From the NCBI GenBank assembly GCA_900553785.1, contig USES01000011.1, positions 1-31,853 of the forward strand: a stretch of DNA of 31,853 nt, given 5' to 3'. Numbering within the stretch: position 1 is the first letter of the stretch; every line of letters starts with the position of its first letter. The position numbers were made by a program, and so were the translations under genes. This document shows positions 7,608-14,517 of the stretch, piece after piece. Under the pieces are notes generated by a model that did not search any database, had not been told where the DNA came from, and saw only the letters and a list, made by a program, of their open reading frames with translations. The stretch comes from an uncultured Clostridium sp. Its GTDB lineage: Bacteria > Bacillota > Clostridia > TANB77 > CAG-465.

Positions 7608-7645
7608 AAAAAGACATGAATTTAAATCTAAATTCATGTCTTTTT
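7608..7645 (-). terminator. Terminator of the GNAT gene
   Basis: A perfect 17-bp stem (AAAAAGACATGAATTTA and its complement) around the loop AATC, followed by T on either strand. It lies 29 bases past the GNAT stop at 7674 and could also stop transcription from the opposite side. Confidence 0.9.
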
Positions 7646-7673
7646 ATAATCACTTCTTATATAACCTTAAACA

Positions 7674-8246
7674 TTATATATTTTTGTTTTTTATGTAGTC
7701 ACCTTCAAACTCAGAAGACAATATATCCATATGCAATATATCGTAATACCTGCCATTTACAAAAATCTCATCTCTGCTGCGACCAGTATCTTTAAAACCA
7801 CATTTCAAATAGCATTTATGAGCTCTTTCATTGAATCCAGCTAAATCCAATTTTATGCTATGTAAATTCAAGTATTTGAACCCATACTCAAGTATCAGCT
7901 TTATTGCTTCTGCGCCGTAGCCATTGCCCCTGTATTCTTCTTCTCCTATAAATATTCCAAGAGTTGCATTTCTTGATGTCCACTTGAATCTTTCAAGACT
8001 AACCGTACCTATAAGCTTATTTGTCTTAAGGTCTACTATGTCATATCTTCTATTGTCACTTTCTTTAGCAACATTTTCAAGATAGTCCTTTTCAGATGTG
8101 AACGTAATAATGCCATCACTAGCCCCGATATAATCAGTCACATTAAAATCGTTCATCCACTCTGTGTACTTTGTTACAGACTCATCTGTTATAATCCTAG
8201 GAGACAAATATATTCTGCTACCTACCAATTTTTTAAAATACTTCAT
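7674..8246 (-). CDS. GNAT N-acetyltransferase, RimJ/RimL type
   Basis: A 190-residue GNAT fold protein. The acetyl-CoA pyrophosphate loop is visible as EEYRGNGYGAEAIKLIL at about residues 102-118. The strands before it (NKLIGTVSLERF, ATLGIFIGE) and the final KCYLKCGFKDTGRSRDE segment are typical of the RimJ/RimL or SpeG-like subgroup (Acetyltransf_3). The likely substrate is a protein N-terminus or a small amine; it cannot be specified. Start ATG at 8246 with AGGAGG. It has its own promoter and terminator. Confidence 0.85.
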   Translation of the reverse strand: MKYFKKLVGSRIYLSPRIITDESVTKYTEWMNDFNVTDYIGASDGIITFTSEKDYLENVAKESDNRRYDIVDLKTNKLIGTVSLERFKWTSRNATLGIFIGEEEYRGNGYGAEAIKLILEYGFKYLNLHSIKLDLAGFNERAHKCYLKCGFKDTGRSRDEIFVNGRYYDILHMDILSSEFEGDYIKNKNI

Positions 8247-8281
8247 AGCTAAATCCTCCTACAAATAAATTATTGGCTTTA

Positions 8282-8310
8282 ATTATACCATTAACATCGC
8301 ATAAAATCAA
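8282..8310 (-). promoter_or_regulatory. Promoter of the RimJ/RimL-type GNAT gene
   Basis: Minus strand TTGATT (8305-8310), 17 bases, TATAAT (8282-8287), about 36 bases before the ATG. Confidence 0.65.
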
Positions 8311-8345
8311 TCTTTAAATGCTTTGTAAGCTATATCTAATATATG

Positions 8346-8789
8346 TTATGCAAATATCTTTTTATACAAATCTTGAATTTCACTTAGCATATTTTCCAAA
8401 TTCATATTATTTACAAATTCTATAGAATGATGTTTCTGAGCAGTAGAATAATACCATTGCTTAAAATGTATAAAATCTAAACTTTTATTTAAGCGTTCAA
8501 TCTGTTCTAATACATTTTTTTCTTGTTCTTTAAACATATTTAATCTTTTATCTATTGATTCGTCATCTTGTTTACACCAATTCATAAAATCTTTTATTTC
8601 TTTTAACTGCATTCCAGAATTTTTTAAACACTCAATTACATTTAGTGACTCTATGTTTTCGGCGTTAAACTTTCTTAACTCTAACTCAGTTCTTTTAATA
8701 TTGGGAATTAAACCATGTTCATCATAATACCCCAATTTAGATATACTTAAACCTGTTAATTTAGATACTTCGCTAATACTTAACTCCAT
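8346..8789 (-). CDS. MerR family transcriptional regulator
   Basis: A 147-residue MerR-type activator: N-terminal winged helix SISEVSKLTGLSISKLGYYD, then a second helix pair (IESLNVIECLKNSGMQLKEI) and a long coiled-coil dimerisation helix at about residues 75-110. The C-terminus has only one Cys, so there is no obvious metal site. It is divergent from a dead cupin-flavodoxin operon whose promoter still carries a MerR-type dyad. In many Firmicutes such a MerR controls redox or carbonyl-responsive genes. Its remaining targets here are unknown. The ribosome-binding site is weak (GTGTGA). Confidence 0.85.
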   Translation of the reverse strand: MELSISEVSKLTGLSISKLGYYDEHGLIPNIKRTELELRKFNAENIESLNVIECLKNSGMQLKEIKDFMNWCKQDDESIDKRLNMFKEQEKNVLEQIERLNKSLDFIHFKQWYYSTAQKHHSIEFVNNMNLENMLSEIQDLYKKIFA

Positions 8790-8829
8790 ATTTTTTCACA
8801 CTAAAACTTTAAATTTTTCCAAAAAACAC

Positions 8830-8860
8830 TTGACCTAAACCAAGGTTTAGATGTTATAAC
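8830..8860 (+). promoter_or_regulatory. MerR-type promoter with operator dyad
   Basis: TTGACC (8830-8835), 19 bases, TATAAC (8855-8860). The long spacer contains the perfect dyad CTAAACC-AA-GGTTTAG (8835-8850), the classic layout of a MerR-activated promoter. The -10 box doubles as cupin codons (GTT ATA ACA, encoding VIT), so it may be a new -10 created by a deletion that removed the original one. Confidence 0.65.
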
Positions 8861-9010
8861 AATTCCTGCAAATGTAAAACATTGGCATGGAACCCCAAAA
8901 ATAAATGGTTTAGTCATATTGCAATAGAAGTACCAGGAGAAAATACAAGTAATGAATGGTGCGAACCATTAACTAATGAAGAATACAACAAATTAGGAGG
9001 AAATGAATGA
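8851..9010 (+). pseudogene. C-terminal remnant of a cupin-domain protein
   Basis: From 8851 the frame reads DVITIPANVKHWHGTPKIN. It then continues one frame away as WFSHIAIEVPGE and ends WCEPLTNEEYNKLGGNE with TGA at 9008-9010. HWHG carries two of the cupin metal ligands. The N-terminal half of the gene and its start are deleted and the MerR-type operator abuts the coding remnant. A one-base change in the CCCCAAAAA run near 8893-8901 breaks the frame. The stop overlaps the flavodoxin ATG (ATGA), so the two were once a coupled operon. Confidence 0.75.
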
Positions 9011-9483
9011 ATAAGTTAATAGTATATTTTTCTTATACAGGAAACACTAGAATGATTGCAAACAAAATTAAAGAAAAGTTAGATTGTGATATTCTAGAAA
9101 TAAAAACAGTAATTCCAAATTCAAAAGATTATGAGACAGTTGTAAACGATGAACAAAACAGTGAGTTTAGCAATCACCTACCAGAAATACAAAACATAAA
9201 TGTAGATATAAGTAAATATGATTAAATAATACTTGGTACTCTAGTATGGTGGTATAGACAAGTACCAGCAATTAGAACATTCCTTTCAAAAAATAATTTA
9301 TCCAGGAAAATAATAAAACCTTTTTCAACAAACGCTGGTTGACTAGGTAGAACATTTAAGAAAATTGAATTTATGTGTCCAAATTCAACAGTTGAGCATG
9401 GTATGAATATAGTATTTGAAAGTTATAGCGATAAGCTTGTTACAAAACCGCAAGATATTGGTGAATAGATCAATGCATTATAG
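9007..9483 (+). pseudogene. Flavodoxin pseudogene with three in-frame stop codons
   Basis: ATG at 9007 follows GGAGG and begins MNKLIVYFSYTGNTRMIANK, with an intact FMN phosphate loop SYTGNT. The same frame continues through IILGTLVWWYRQVPAIRTF, PFSTNAG, LGRTFKKIEF and ends at TAG 9481-9483. It is interrupted by TAA (9223-9225), TGA (9340-9342) and TAG (9466-9468). The last two stand where the family has Trp (NAGW, EEW), so they are TGG to stop transitions. No indel is needed to read the whole 159-codon frame, which shows recent inactivation by point mutation. Only 72 residues could be translated as it stands. Confidence 0.85.
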
Positions 9484-9490
9484 TTCTATT

Positions 9491-9519
9491 GAGTAGACCT
9501 TACATGGCCTACTCTTTTT
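9491..9519 (+). terminator. Terminator of the dead cupin-flavodoxin operon
   Basis: GAGTAG and CTACTC stem with CC/GG closing a TTACAT loop, followed by five T on the plus strand, eight bases past the pseudogene end. Confidence 0.85.
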
Positions 9520-9532
9520 ATACTAAAATTAA

Positions 9533-9563
9533 AAGTGCCAAGAACAAAATATCCTTGACACTT
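9533..9563 (-). terminator. Terminator of tRNA-Gly
   Basis: Minus strand AAGTGTCAAG pairs with CTTGGCACTT using one U-G pair, then TTAATTTT. It starts seven bases after the tRNA 3' end. Confidence 0.8.
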
Positions 9564-9569
9564 AAATTG

Positions 9570-9643
<74 letters not shown>

Positions 9644-9659
9644 GTAAGTTACAATAATA

Positions 9660-9687
9660 ATTATACAATATTTTTTGTATTTGTCAA
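9660..9687 (-). promoter_or_regulatory. Promoter of tRNA-Gly
   Basis: Minus strand TTGACA (9682-9687), 16 bases, TATAAT (9660-9665), 16 bases before the mature 5' end. Confidence 0.8.
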
Positions 9688-9732
9688 CTCAAAAACAATA
9701 TTTTTTTAATTTTCTTTAATTTTTTATATGTT

Positions 9733-11013
9733 TTACCTTACTAGTTCCTTTCGCAGTGCAAATATCATATAAATATTAGGCAATGCCATAAGTGCATTTG
9801 CAATATTAGATATATTCCAAACCATATTTAAACTTAATATACACCCATAATATATGCAAACTACAAACACTACTTTATACAAATAAACAAAATATTTCTT
9901 TTTAAATATATATTTTATAGCCTGTTCTCCGTAAAACTCCCAACATGGTATAGTAGATATTGCAAATATAATCATACAAAAAGTAAGTAAAATTAGACCA
10001 AATGGCAAAGTTGAAAATGTCCTTTCTAGCATTATTGTTATGTTTGGTACGTTATGTGTACCAGCTACAATAATCGTAACACCCGTTAGTACACATAGAA
10101 TTATTGTATCTATAAAAACACTAAACGACATTATGTACGCTGTTTCTTTTATATTTTCCATATCCTCCGTAGTTGCTGCAAACATGGGTGCACTTCCCAT
10201 TCCCGCTTCATTGGAAAACATTCCTCTAGAAAAGCCAACACTTATGCACTTAATTAGACTGGCACCAATTATTCCCCCTATTGCAGGTTTTATACCAAAA
10301 GCAGCCTTTATTATACTCTCTATTGCAAGTGGCACTTTGGTCAAATTATTTAATATTATTAGCACACACAAAATAATATACGTTAATGTGCAAAAAGGAA
10401 TTATATAACTATTTATCTTTGCCATTTTATATTTTCCACCAAATATAACGTAAGTTGAAATAACAGCTATAACAAGTCCTACAAATGCTTTACTAACGTT
10501 AAACTCTTCATATAAAAGCGATGCTAACGAATTAGGTTGAACCATAGCACCCATACCAATAGTTGCCACAAGTGTAAATGTAGCAAAAAGAAGTGCTACT
10601 TTCCTTTTATCCATCACCTCATCTAACACATACATAGCACCACCAAAAAAGCCATCATGTTTATCCTTTTTTCTGTACTTAAACACTAAAAAATTTTCTG
10701 CATAAGATATAGCCATAGCCAGTATACCGGATACCAATATCCAAAAAATGCTACCTATTCCACCTATTGCTACTGCTGTTGCAACTCCTGTTATATTTCC
10801 TATTCCCAAAGTACCGGCAAGTATAGTCATAAGTGCTTTATATGAGCTAATTTTTCCACTATTGTTATGCTTAATTTTAGTCACACATCCTAAACTTTTT
10901 GCTTGTGGTAATTTTAATTTAATTGTCAAATATACACCCAATATAGCAAACAATAATATAAACTGTGGTCCCCAAACGAGACTGTCTATTTTTTGTATTA
11001 ATTCATTTATCAT
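9733..11013 (-). CDS. Sodium:alanine/glycine symporter (AGCS family)
   Basis: A 426-residue multi-spanning transporter of the AGCS family (TC 2.A.25, AlsT/DagA type). It imports alanine or glycine with Na+. Family signatures are LVWGPQFILLF at the N-terminus, LAGTLGIGNITGVATA, GGAMYVL, and the highly conserved FSRGMFSNEAGMGSAP. About ten membrane helices are visible. At 426 residues it is slightly shorter than the usual 440-490, with the reduction at the C-terminus. The ATG at 11013 has no Shine-Dalgarno sequence; a TATAAT ends only five bases before it, so a leaderless message is possible. A tRNA-Gly gene lies just downstream, which may be coincidence. Confidence 0.9.
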   Translation of the reverse strand: MINELIQKIDSLVWGPQFILLFAILGVYLTIKLKLPQAKSLGCVTKIKHNNSGKISSYKALMTILAGTLGIGNITGVATAVAIGGIGSIFWILVSGILAMAISYAENFLVFKYRKKDKHDGFFGGAMYVLDEVMDKRKVALLFATFTLVATIGMGAMVQPNSLASLLYEEFNVSKAFVGLVIAVISTYVIFGGKYKMAKINSYIIPFCTLTYIILCVLIILNNLTKVPLAIESIIKAAFGIKPAIGGIIGASLIKCISVGFSRGMFSNEAGMGSAPMFAATTEDMENIKETAYIMSFSVFIDTIILCVLTGVTIIVAGTHNVPNITIMLERTFSTLPFGLILLTFCMIIFAISTIPCWEFYGEQAIKYIFKKKYFVYLYKVVFVVCIYYGCILSLNMVWNISNIANALMALPNIYMIFALRKELVR

Positions 11014-11052
11014 ATAACATTATATTAAACTAGCCTTTAAAAAATGCCACAT

Positions 11053-11081
11053 TTGACTTTTATGTTCACCTAATGTATAAT
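11053..11081 (+). promoter_or_regulatory. Promoter of the FAD oxidoreductase gene
   Basis: TTGACT (11053-11058), 17 bases, TATAAT (11076-11081). Transcription would begin near 11088, leaving a leader of about 70 bases that contains the palindrome 11105-11120. Confidence 0.7.
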
Positions 11082-11104
11082 GTATGCGTTGTTTTCTTTG
11101 TAAT

Positions 11105-11120
11105 ACTAGTAATTACTAGT
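11105..11120. promoter_or_regulatory. Perfect 16-bp palindrome, candidate operator
   Basis: ACTAGTAATTACTAGT, identical to its reverse complement, lies about 17 bases downstream of the predicted transcription start of the oxidoreductase gene. This is a suitable position for a repressor site. Confidence 0.45.
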
Positions 11121-11159
11121 TTAAGTATATATAAATATATAAAATGGAGGTAATGAAAA

Positions 11160-12536
11160 TTGTCACACTTTGATTTAATTATTATAGGAGCAGGACCAGC
11201 TGGAATATTTACAGCATATGAGGCCAAACGGCTCAACCCCAACCTTAAAATCTGTATCCTAGAAAAAGGAGTTGAACTTTCCAAGCGTAAATGTCCAGTT
11301 GCGACCGGTAAATCTTTAAAATGTGTTCGGTGTCAAAACTGCAGTATAATGCATGGATTTGGTGGTGCAGGTGCATTTTCAGATGGAAAGTACAATATCA
11401 CGAACAATTTTGGAGGCAATCTTTACGAGTATATAGGTGAAAATGAAGCTATCAACCTTATGGAGTATGTAGATAGTATAAACTTGAAATTCGGTGGCCA
11501 AAACACCCACATTTATTCTACTTCAGATACTCCACTAAAAAAGCTTGCCTTGCAAAATGGGCTTAATCTTTTGGATGCAAAAGTAAGACACCTTGGAACT
11601 GATGTAAACTATGTAGTCTTAAAAAACATGTATGACTATCTTGTGCAGTCAGGAGTACAAATTTGCTTCAATTCAGAAGTGACCACAATATCTAAAAAAG
11701 GAAGCAAGTTTGTTATAAACGTGTTAAAAGATGACTCGTTTTATACCAGTGATAATCTTGTGGTGGCTGTTGGACGCTCCGGCTCAAAATGGATAGGTGC
11801 ACTTTGTTCTAAACTTGGCATTAAAACTACAAACAATAAAGTAGACATTGGTGTCAGAGTGGAACTACCTGCGGAAATATTTGAGGATATTACTTCACAA
11901 GTATATGAGAGTAAACTTGTATACAAAACTCAAAAATATAGCGATATGGTAAGGACATTTTGCATGAATCCTCACGGTATTGTAGTAAACGAAAATACTC
12001 GTGGAATTATAACCGCCAACGGTCATAGTTATAGCGACAAAAGCATGTATACTAACAATACCAACTTTGCCTTGCTTGTTTCAAACCATTTCACAGAACC
12101 TTTCCATAATAGCAATGAATATGGTGAATCTATTGCAATGCTATCTAACATGCTTGGTGGAGGTTTACTCGTTCAACAATTTGGTGACCTTATTCGTGGT
12201 CAAAGAAGCACTTTAAAAAGAATGCAGAAAGGATTTGTAAAGCCAACTCTTACTGCAACACCGGGAGATTTGAGCCTTGTGCTTCCAAAACGTCAACTAG
12301 ATGACATAATTGAAATGATTTATGCTTTGGACAAAATTGCTCCTGGTACCGCGAATCCTAGTACACTTCTTTATGGTGTTGAGGTTAAATTCTACAACTC
12401 TGAAGTTGAAGTAGATAACCACCTAGAAACAAAATTTAAGAACCTATTCGTAATTGGTGACGGTTCTGGTGTAACTCATTCACTTTCTCATGCTAGTGCA
12501 AGTGGAATATATGTTGCACGTTACCTTTACTCATGA
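11160..12536 (+). CDS. NAD(P)/FAD-dependent oxidoreductase (COG2509 type)
   Basis: A 458-residue flavoprotein starting with the dinucleotide-binding fingerprint FDLIIIGAGPAGIFTAYEA and an acidic strand end (CILEKG). A Cys cluster CPVATGKSLKCVRCQNC at about residues 45-61 is followed by HGFGGAGAFSDGKYN, the pattern of uncharacterised FAD dehydrogenases of COG2509. The C-terminal NLFVIGDGSGVTHSLSHA is the second FAD contact. The start is TTG at 11160, nine bases after GGAGG; the nearby ATG at 11153 hits a stop after six codons. It is the only long intact plus-strand gene in the first half of the window, divergent from the symporter. Physiological substrate unknown. Confidence 0.88.
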   Translation: MSHFDLIIIGAGPAGIFTAYEAKRLNPNLKICILEKGVELSKRKCPVATGKSLKCVRCQNCSIMHGFGGAGAFSDGKYNITNNFGGNLYEYIGENEAINLMEYVDSINLKFGGQNTHIYSTSDTPLKKLALQNGLNLLDAKVRHLGTDVNYVVLKNMYDYLVQSGVQICFNSEVTTISKKGSKFVINVLKDDSFYTSDNLVVAVGRSGSKWIGALCSKLGIKTTNNKVDIGVRVELPAEIFEDITSQVYESKLVYKTQKYSDMVRTFCMNPHGIVVNENTRGIITANGHSYSDKSMYTNNTNFALLVSNHFTEPFHNSNEYGESIAMLSNMLGGGLLVQQFGDLIRGQRSTLKRMQKGFVKPTLTATPGDLSLVLPKRQLDDIIEMIYALDKIAPGTANPSTLLYGVEVKFYNSEVEVDNHLETKFKNLFVIGDGSGVTHSLSHASASGIYVARYLYS

Positions 12537-12540
12537 CAAC

Positions 12541-12572
12541 AAAAAGTTCTCTAATATTTTAGGGAACTTTTT
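12541..12572. terminator. Bidirectional terminator after the FAD oxidoreductase
   Basis: AAAAAGTTCTCTAA pairs with TTAGGGAACTTTTT through one U-G pair around a TATT loop. T runs occur on both strands, five bases after the stop codon. Confidence 0.85.
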
Positions 12573-12621
12573 GTGATAATTATATACGTAATTTAGAAGG
12601 ATAAAAAAATCCATATAGTTC

Positions 12622-13028
12622 TTAATTTTTAAGTTTTAGACTTTTTATATTTTCTTTTTCTAATTGTTTTAAGCTCTTTTCAGGAGTTGGTAATTCTTCT
12701 GGCATAGTTCCACCAATTACTTTCTTTCTACTATCTCCATTTTGAGCTATTAAATAGCACGCATAGCGAGTTAATTGTAATCTGTAATTGTTTTTTCTGC
12801 TCCATTAGGCATTTTTATCGTTTTATTAACGTCAATAAAACGTTCAGACACGCTGATATCGCTATTTTCACAAGATACTTTTGATTTATCTATTATTCTT
12901 TCAAAGTTTTGCCAATTAGAATACTGTAAAACAGGCATAAGTTCTCTTGCATACCAAAATTCAGTGCCATCCTCTTCGACGTGCTTAATATCTTCAAATG
13001 CTAAGCTGTTTTTATCTAAAAATTTCAT
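12622..13028 (-). pseudogene. dinD: dinD-like (DNA-damage-inducible protein D) remnant
   Basis: The 5' part reads NSLAFEDIKHVEEDGTEFWY, then ARELMPVLQYSNWQNFE and MPNGAEKTITDYN. After a one-base deletion it continues in the next frame as LTRYACYLIAQNGDSRK. It then jumps to KVIGGTMPEELPTPEKSLKQ, the normal extreme C-terminus of DinD. The middle of the protein (after NGDSRK) is deleted. Full DinD proteins are about 270-300 residues; here about 135 codons remain. ATG at 13028 keeps a GGAG site nine bases upstream and an apparently intact promoter with a possible LexA box. DinD in E. coli is an SOS gene that inhibits RecA filaments. The reading is confident; activity is not expected. Confidence 0.8.
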
Positions 13029-13058
13029 TTATACCAACTCCATTCAATTTACTCCAAT

Positions 13059-13087
13059 ATCATAAAACAAACGTTTGCTAGAGTCAA
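13059..13087 (-). promoter_or_regulatory. dinD promoter with possible LexA (SOS) box
   Basis: Minus strand TTGACT (13082-13087), 17 bases, TATGAT (13059-13064). The spacer contains CAAACGTTTGTTTT (13064-13077), which fits the Gram-positive LexA consensus CGAAC-N4-GTTYG at 10 of 12 fixed positions. SOS control is known for dinD, which makes the match more credible. Confidence 0.5.
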
Positions 13088-13203
13088 TTATTTTTGCTGT
13101 GTTTTTTTATGCAGTTAAAAAATATGCAAATGAGTTTTACACCATTTACACATAAACTATTTGAATTATATGATTCAGTTACCTTAAAATTGCATTAAAA
13201 AAA

Positions 13204-13235
13204 TCTCCAAAGCCATATGTTTCAGACTTTAGAGA
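13204..13235 (-). terminator. Terminator of tRNA-Leu
   Basis: Minus strand TCTCTAAAG pairs with CTTTGGAGA using one U-G pair, followed by seven T. It begins about ten bases past the tRNA 3' end. Confidence 0.85.
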
Positions 13236-13245
13236 CTTATTTGTT

Positions 13246-13334
13246 TGGTGGGAAAGACCGGAATCGAACCGGTACGAGGTTTAACCCTCGCAGGATTTTA
13301 AGTCCTGTGCGTCTGCCAGTTCCGCCACTATCCC
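13246..13334 (-). tRNA. tRNA-Leu (anticodon TAA)
   Basis: 89 bases on the minus strand including CCA, with the long variable arm of a class II tRNA. The anticodon loop reads ACTTAAAAT (anticodon TAA) and the T-arm GGTTCGATTCC. Acceptor GGGATAG faces CTTTCCC, leaving a U-U mismatch at the fifth pair; all other arms are regular. Confidence 0.96.
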
Positions 13335-13347
13335 ATCGACAAGATAT

Positions 13348-13376
13348 ATCTTAACATTATTCTGTTCAATTGTCAA
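13348..13376 (-). promoter_or_regulatory. Promoter of tRNA-Leu
   Basis: Minus strand TTGACA (13371-13376), 17 bases, TAAGAT (13348-13353), 13 bases before the mature tRNA. Confidence 0.75.
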
Positions 13377-13409
13377 TATTTTTTACGTATTTTATTAGCA
13401 AAAAGTAAA

Positions 13410-13437
13410 AACCACTAGTACTTAACTACTAGCGGTT
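13410..13437 (-). terminator. Terminator of the xer recombinase gene
   Basis: Minus strand AACCGCTAGTA and TACTAGTGGTT form an 11-bp stem (one G-U) ending in TTT, nine bases past the stop codon. Confidence 0.85.
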
Positions 13438-13445
13438 ATACAATT

Positions 13446-14324
13446 TTACACTCTTGGATGAGCTTTCAAATATTCGTCTCTTAATTTAAGGTCCGCAACG
13501 TGTGTATACATCATTGTTGAAGCTACATCTGTATGTCCTAATAATTCTTGCACAGACTTTAATTCTGCCCCATTTTGCAACATATGAACAGCAAAAGAAT
13601 GGCGAATTGTATGTGGAGTTAGTTCTTTTTCAATTTTTGCTTCATCTTTATACTGTTTAAGTATTTTCCAGAAGCCTTGTCTTGTCATTTTTTGACCATT
13701 TGCATTTATAAACAAACTTTGTTCCTCTTCTGTTTTAATAAGTAATGGTCTAACATTTTCAATATATTCTTTTAAATATTTAAGAGCAGTATTAGAAATA
13801 GGAATTACCCTTTCTTTGTTTTTCTTTTTTACTTTTATATGTCCTGCATTTACGTTTACATCACTCATTGTAAGTGATACAAGTTCAGTTACTCTAATTC
13901 CTGTAGCATATAAAAGTTCAAGCATTGCTTTGTCTCTTTGACCTTTAAGATCTTTTGAACTAGGTTGCTCTAAAAGCTTTTCTACTTCACTAACAGATAA
14001 AATAGAAAGTTCTTTTTTCTCTACTTTGGGAGCGGCTAAATTTAAAGCTATATTCTCTTCTACAAGCTTATTTTTTAATAAGTACCTATAAAAGGCTTTC
14101 ATTGAAGCCACATTTCTAGATATTGTGGCATTAGACTTACCCATAGTTGTAAGATATACTATATATTTTTGTAAATCTTCTTCAGTAGCATCAAACATTT
14201 TTTTATCTATATCTTTAAAGTATGTTGCTAATTGATTGATATCTCTTTCATAAGAGAGTAATGTATTTCTAGACACTTGTCTACTTTTCAAATACTCAAT
14301 AAAGTCCTGAATTATTAGTTCCAT
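13446..14324 (-). CDS. xerD: Tyrosine recombinase XerC/XerD
   Basis: A 292-residue tyrosine recombinase with N-terminal SAM-like core-binding domain (about 1-90) and catalytic domain. The catalytic set is complete: R144 in ATGIRVTEL, a lysine in the VKKKNKER beta-hairpin, H238 and R241 in LTPHTIRHSF, H264 in LLGHTDV and Y273 in MMYTHV. Length and layout fit chromosomal Xer proteins that resolve chromosome dimers at dif, rather than phage integrases. XerC and XerD cannot be separated with certainty; XerD is the better guess. Start ATG at 14324 with GGGGAGG. It has its own promoter, overlapped by an inverted repeat. No element ends (att or dif) were found next to it. Confidence 0.88.
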   Translation of the reverse strand: MELIIQDFIEYLKSRQVSRNTLLSYERDINQLATYFKDIDKKMFDATEEDLQKYIVYLTTMGKSNATISRNVASMKAFYRYLLKNKLVEENIALNLAAPKVEKKELSILSVSEVEKLLEQPSSKDLKGQRDKAMLELLYATGIRVTELVSLTMSDVNVNAGHIKVKKKNKERVIPISNTALKYLKEYIENVRPLLIKTEEEQSLFINANGQKMTRQGFWKILKQYKDEAKIEKELTPHTIRHSFAVHMLQNGAELKSVQELLGHTDVASTMMYTHVADLKLRDEYLKAHPRV

Positions 14325-14369
14325 GATTCCTCCCCTTGCAGCACGATTTCTCTGCTTAATTACGCTATT

Positions 14370-14398
14370 ATTTTACAACAAAATGCAGCAATTTGCAA
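14370..14398 (-). promoter_or_regulatory. Promoter of the xer gene
   Basis: Minus strand TTGCAA (14393-14398), 17 bases, TAAAAT (14370-14375), about 45 bases before the start codon. Confidence 0.5.
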
Positions 14399-14408
14399 GC
14401 ATTTTGTT
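14377..14408. repeat. 10-bp inverted repeat over the xer promoter
   Basis: AACAAAATGC and GCATTTTGTT, perfect arms with a 12-base spacer. It spans the spacer and -35 box of the xer promoter. It lacks a U-tract and the rplA terminator is elsewhere, so an operator is more likely than a terminator. Confidence 0.4.
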
Positions 14409-14474
14409 ACTTTTTTTATGTAAATTTAAAATAATATAATTGTAGCATTTAAAGCATAGATTTTGGGTAAAATA

Positions 14475-14504
14475 AAACACCATAAATCGTAATTTATGAT
14501 GTTT
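14475..14504 (-). terminator. Terminator of the rpmG-secE-nusG-rplKA operon
   Basis: Minus strand AAACATCATAAAT and ATTTATGGTGTTT form a 13-bp stem (one U-G) with a TACG loop, followed by TATTTT. It lies 14 bases after the rplA stop, so the operon ends here. Confidence 0.88.
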
Positions 14505-14517
14505 ATTTTATATCTAT

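Noticed and set aside
9340..9342. TGA read as tryptophan in the flavodoxin frame
   Set aside because: The same frame also contains TAA and TAG, the second of which also replaces a Trp codon, and intact neighbours use TGG for Trp and TGA as a stop.
10040..10408. A 122-aa plus-strand frame inside the symporter gene, and similar frames opposite dapL, clpB and secA
   Set aside because: They lie antisense to strongly conserved genes, lack ribosome-binding sites and show no recognisable domains.
13446..14324. The Xer gene as an integrase of a genomic island next to tRNA-Leu
   Set aside because: Length and motifs fit chromosomal XerC/D. No direct repeat of the tRNA 3' end was noticed nearby, and the flanking genes are core genes.
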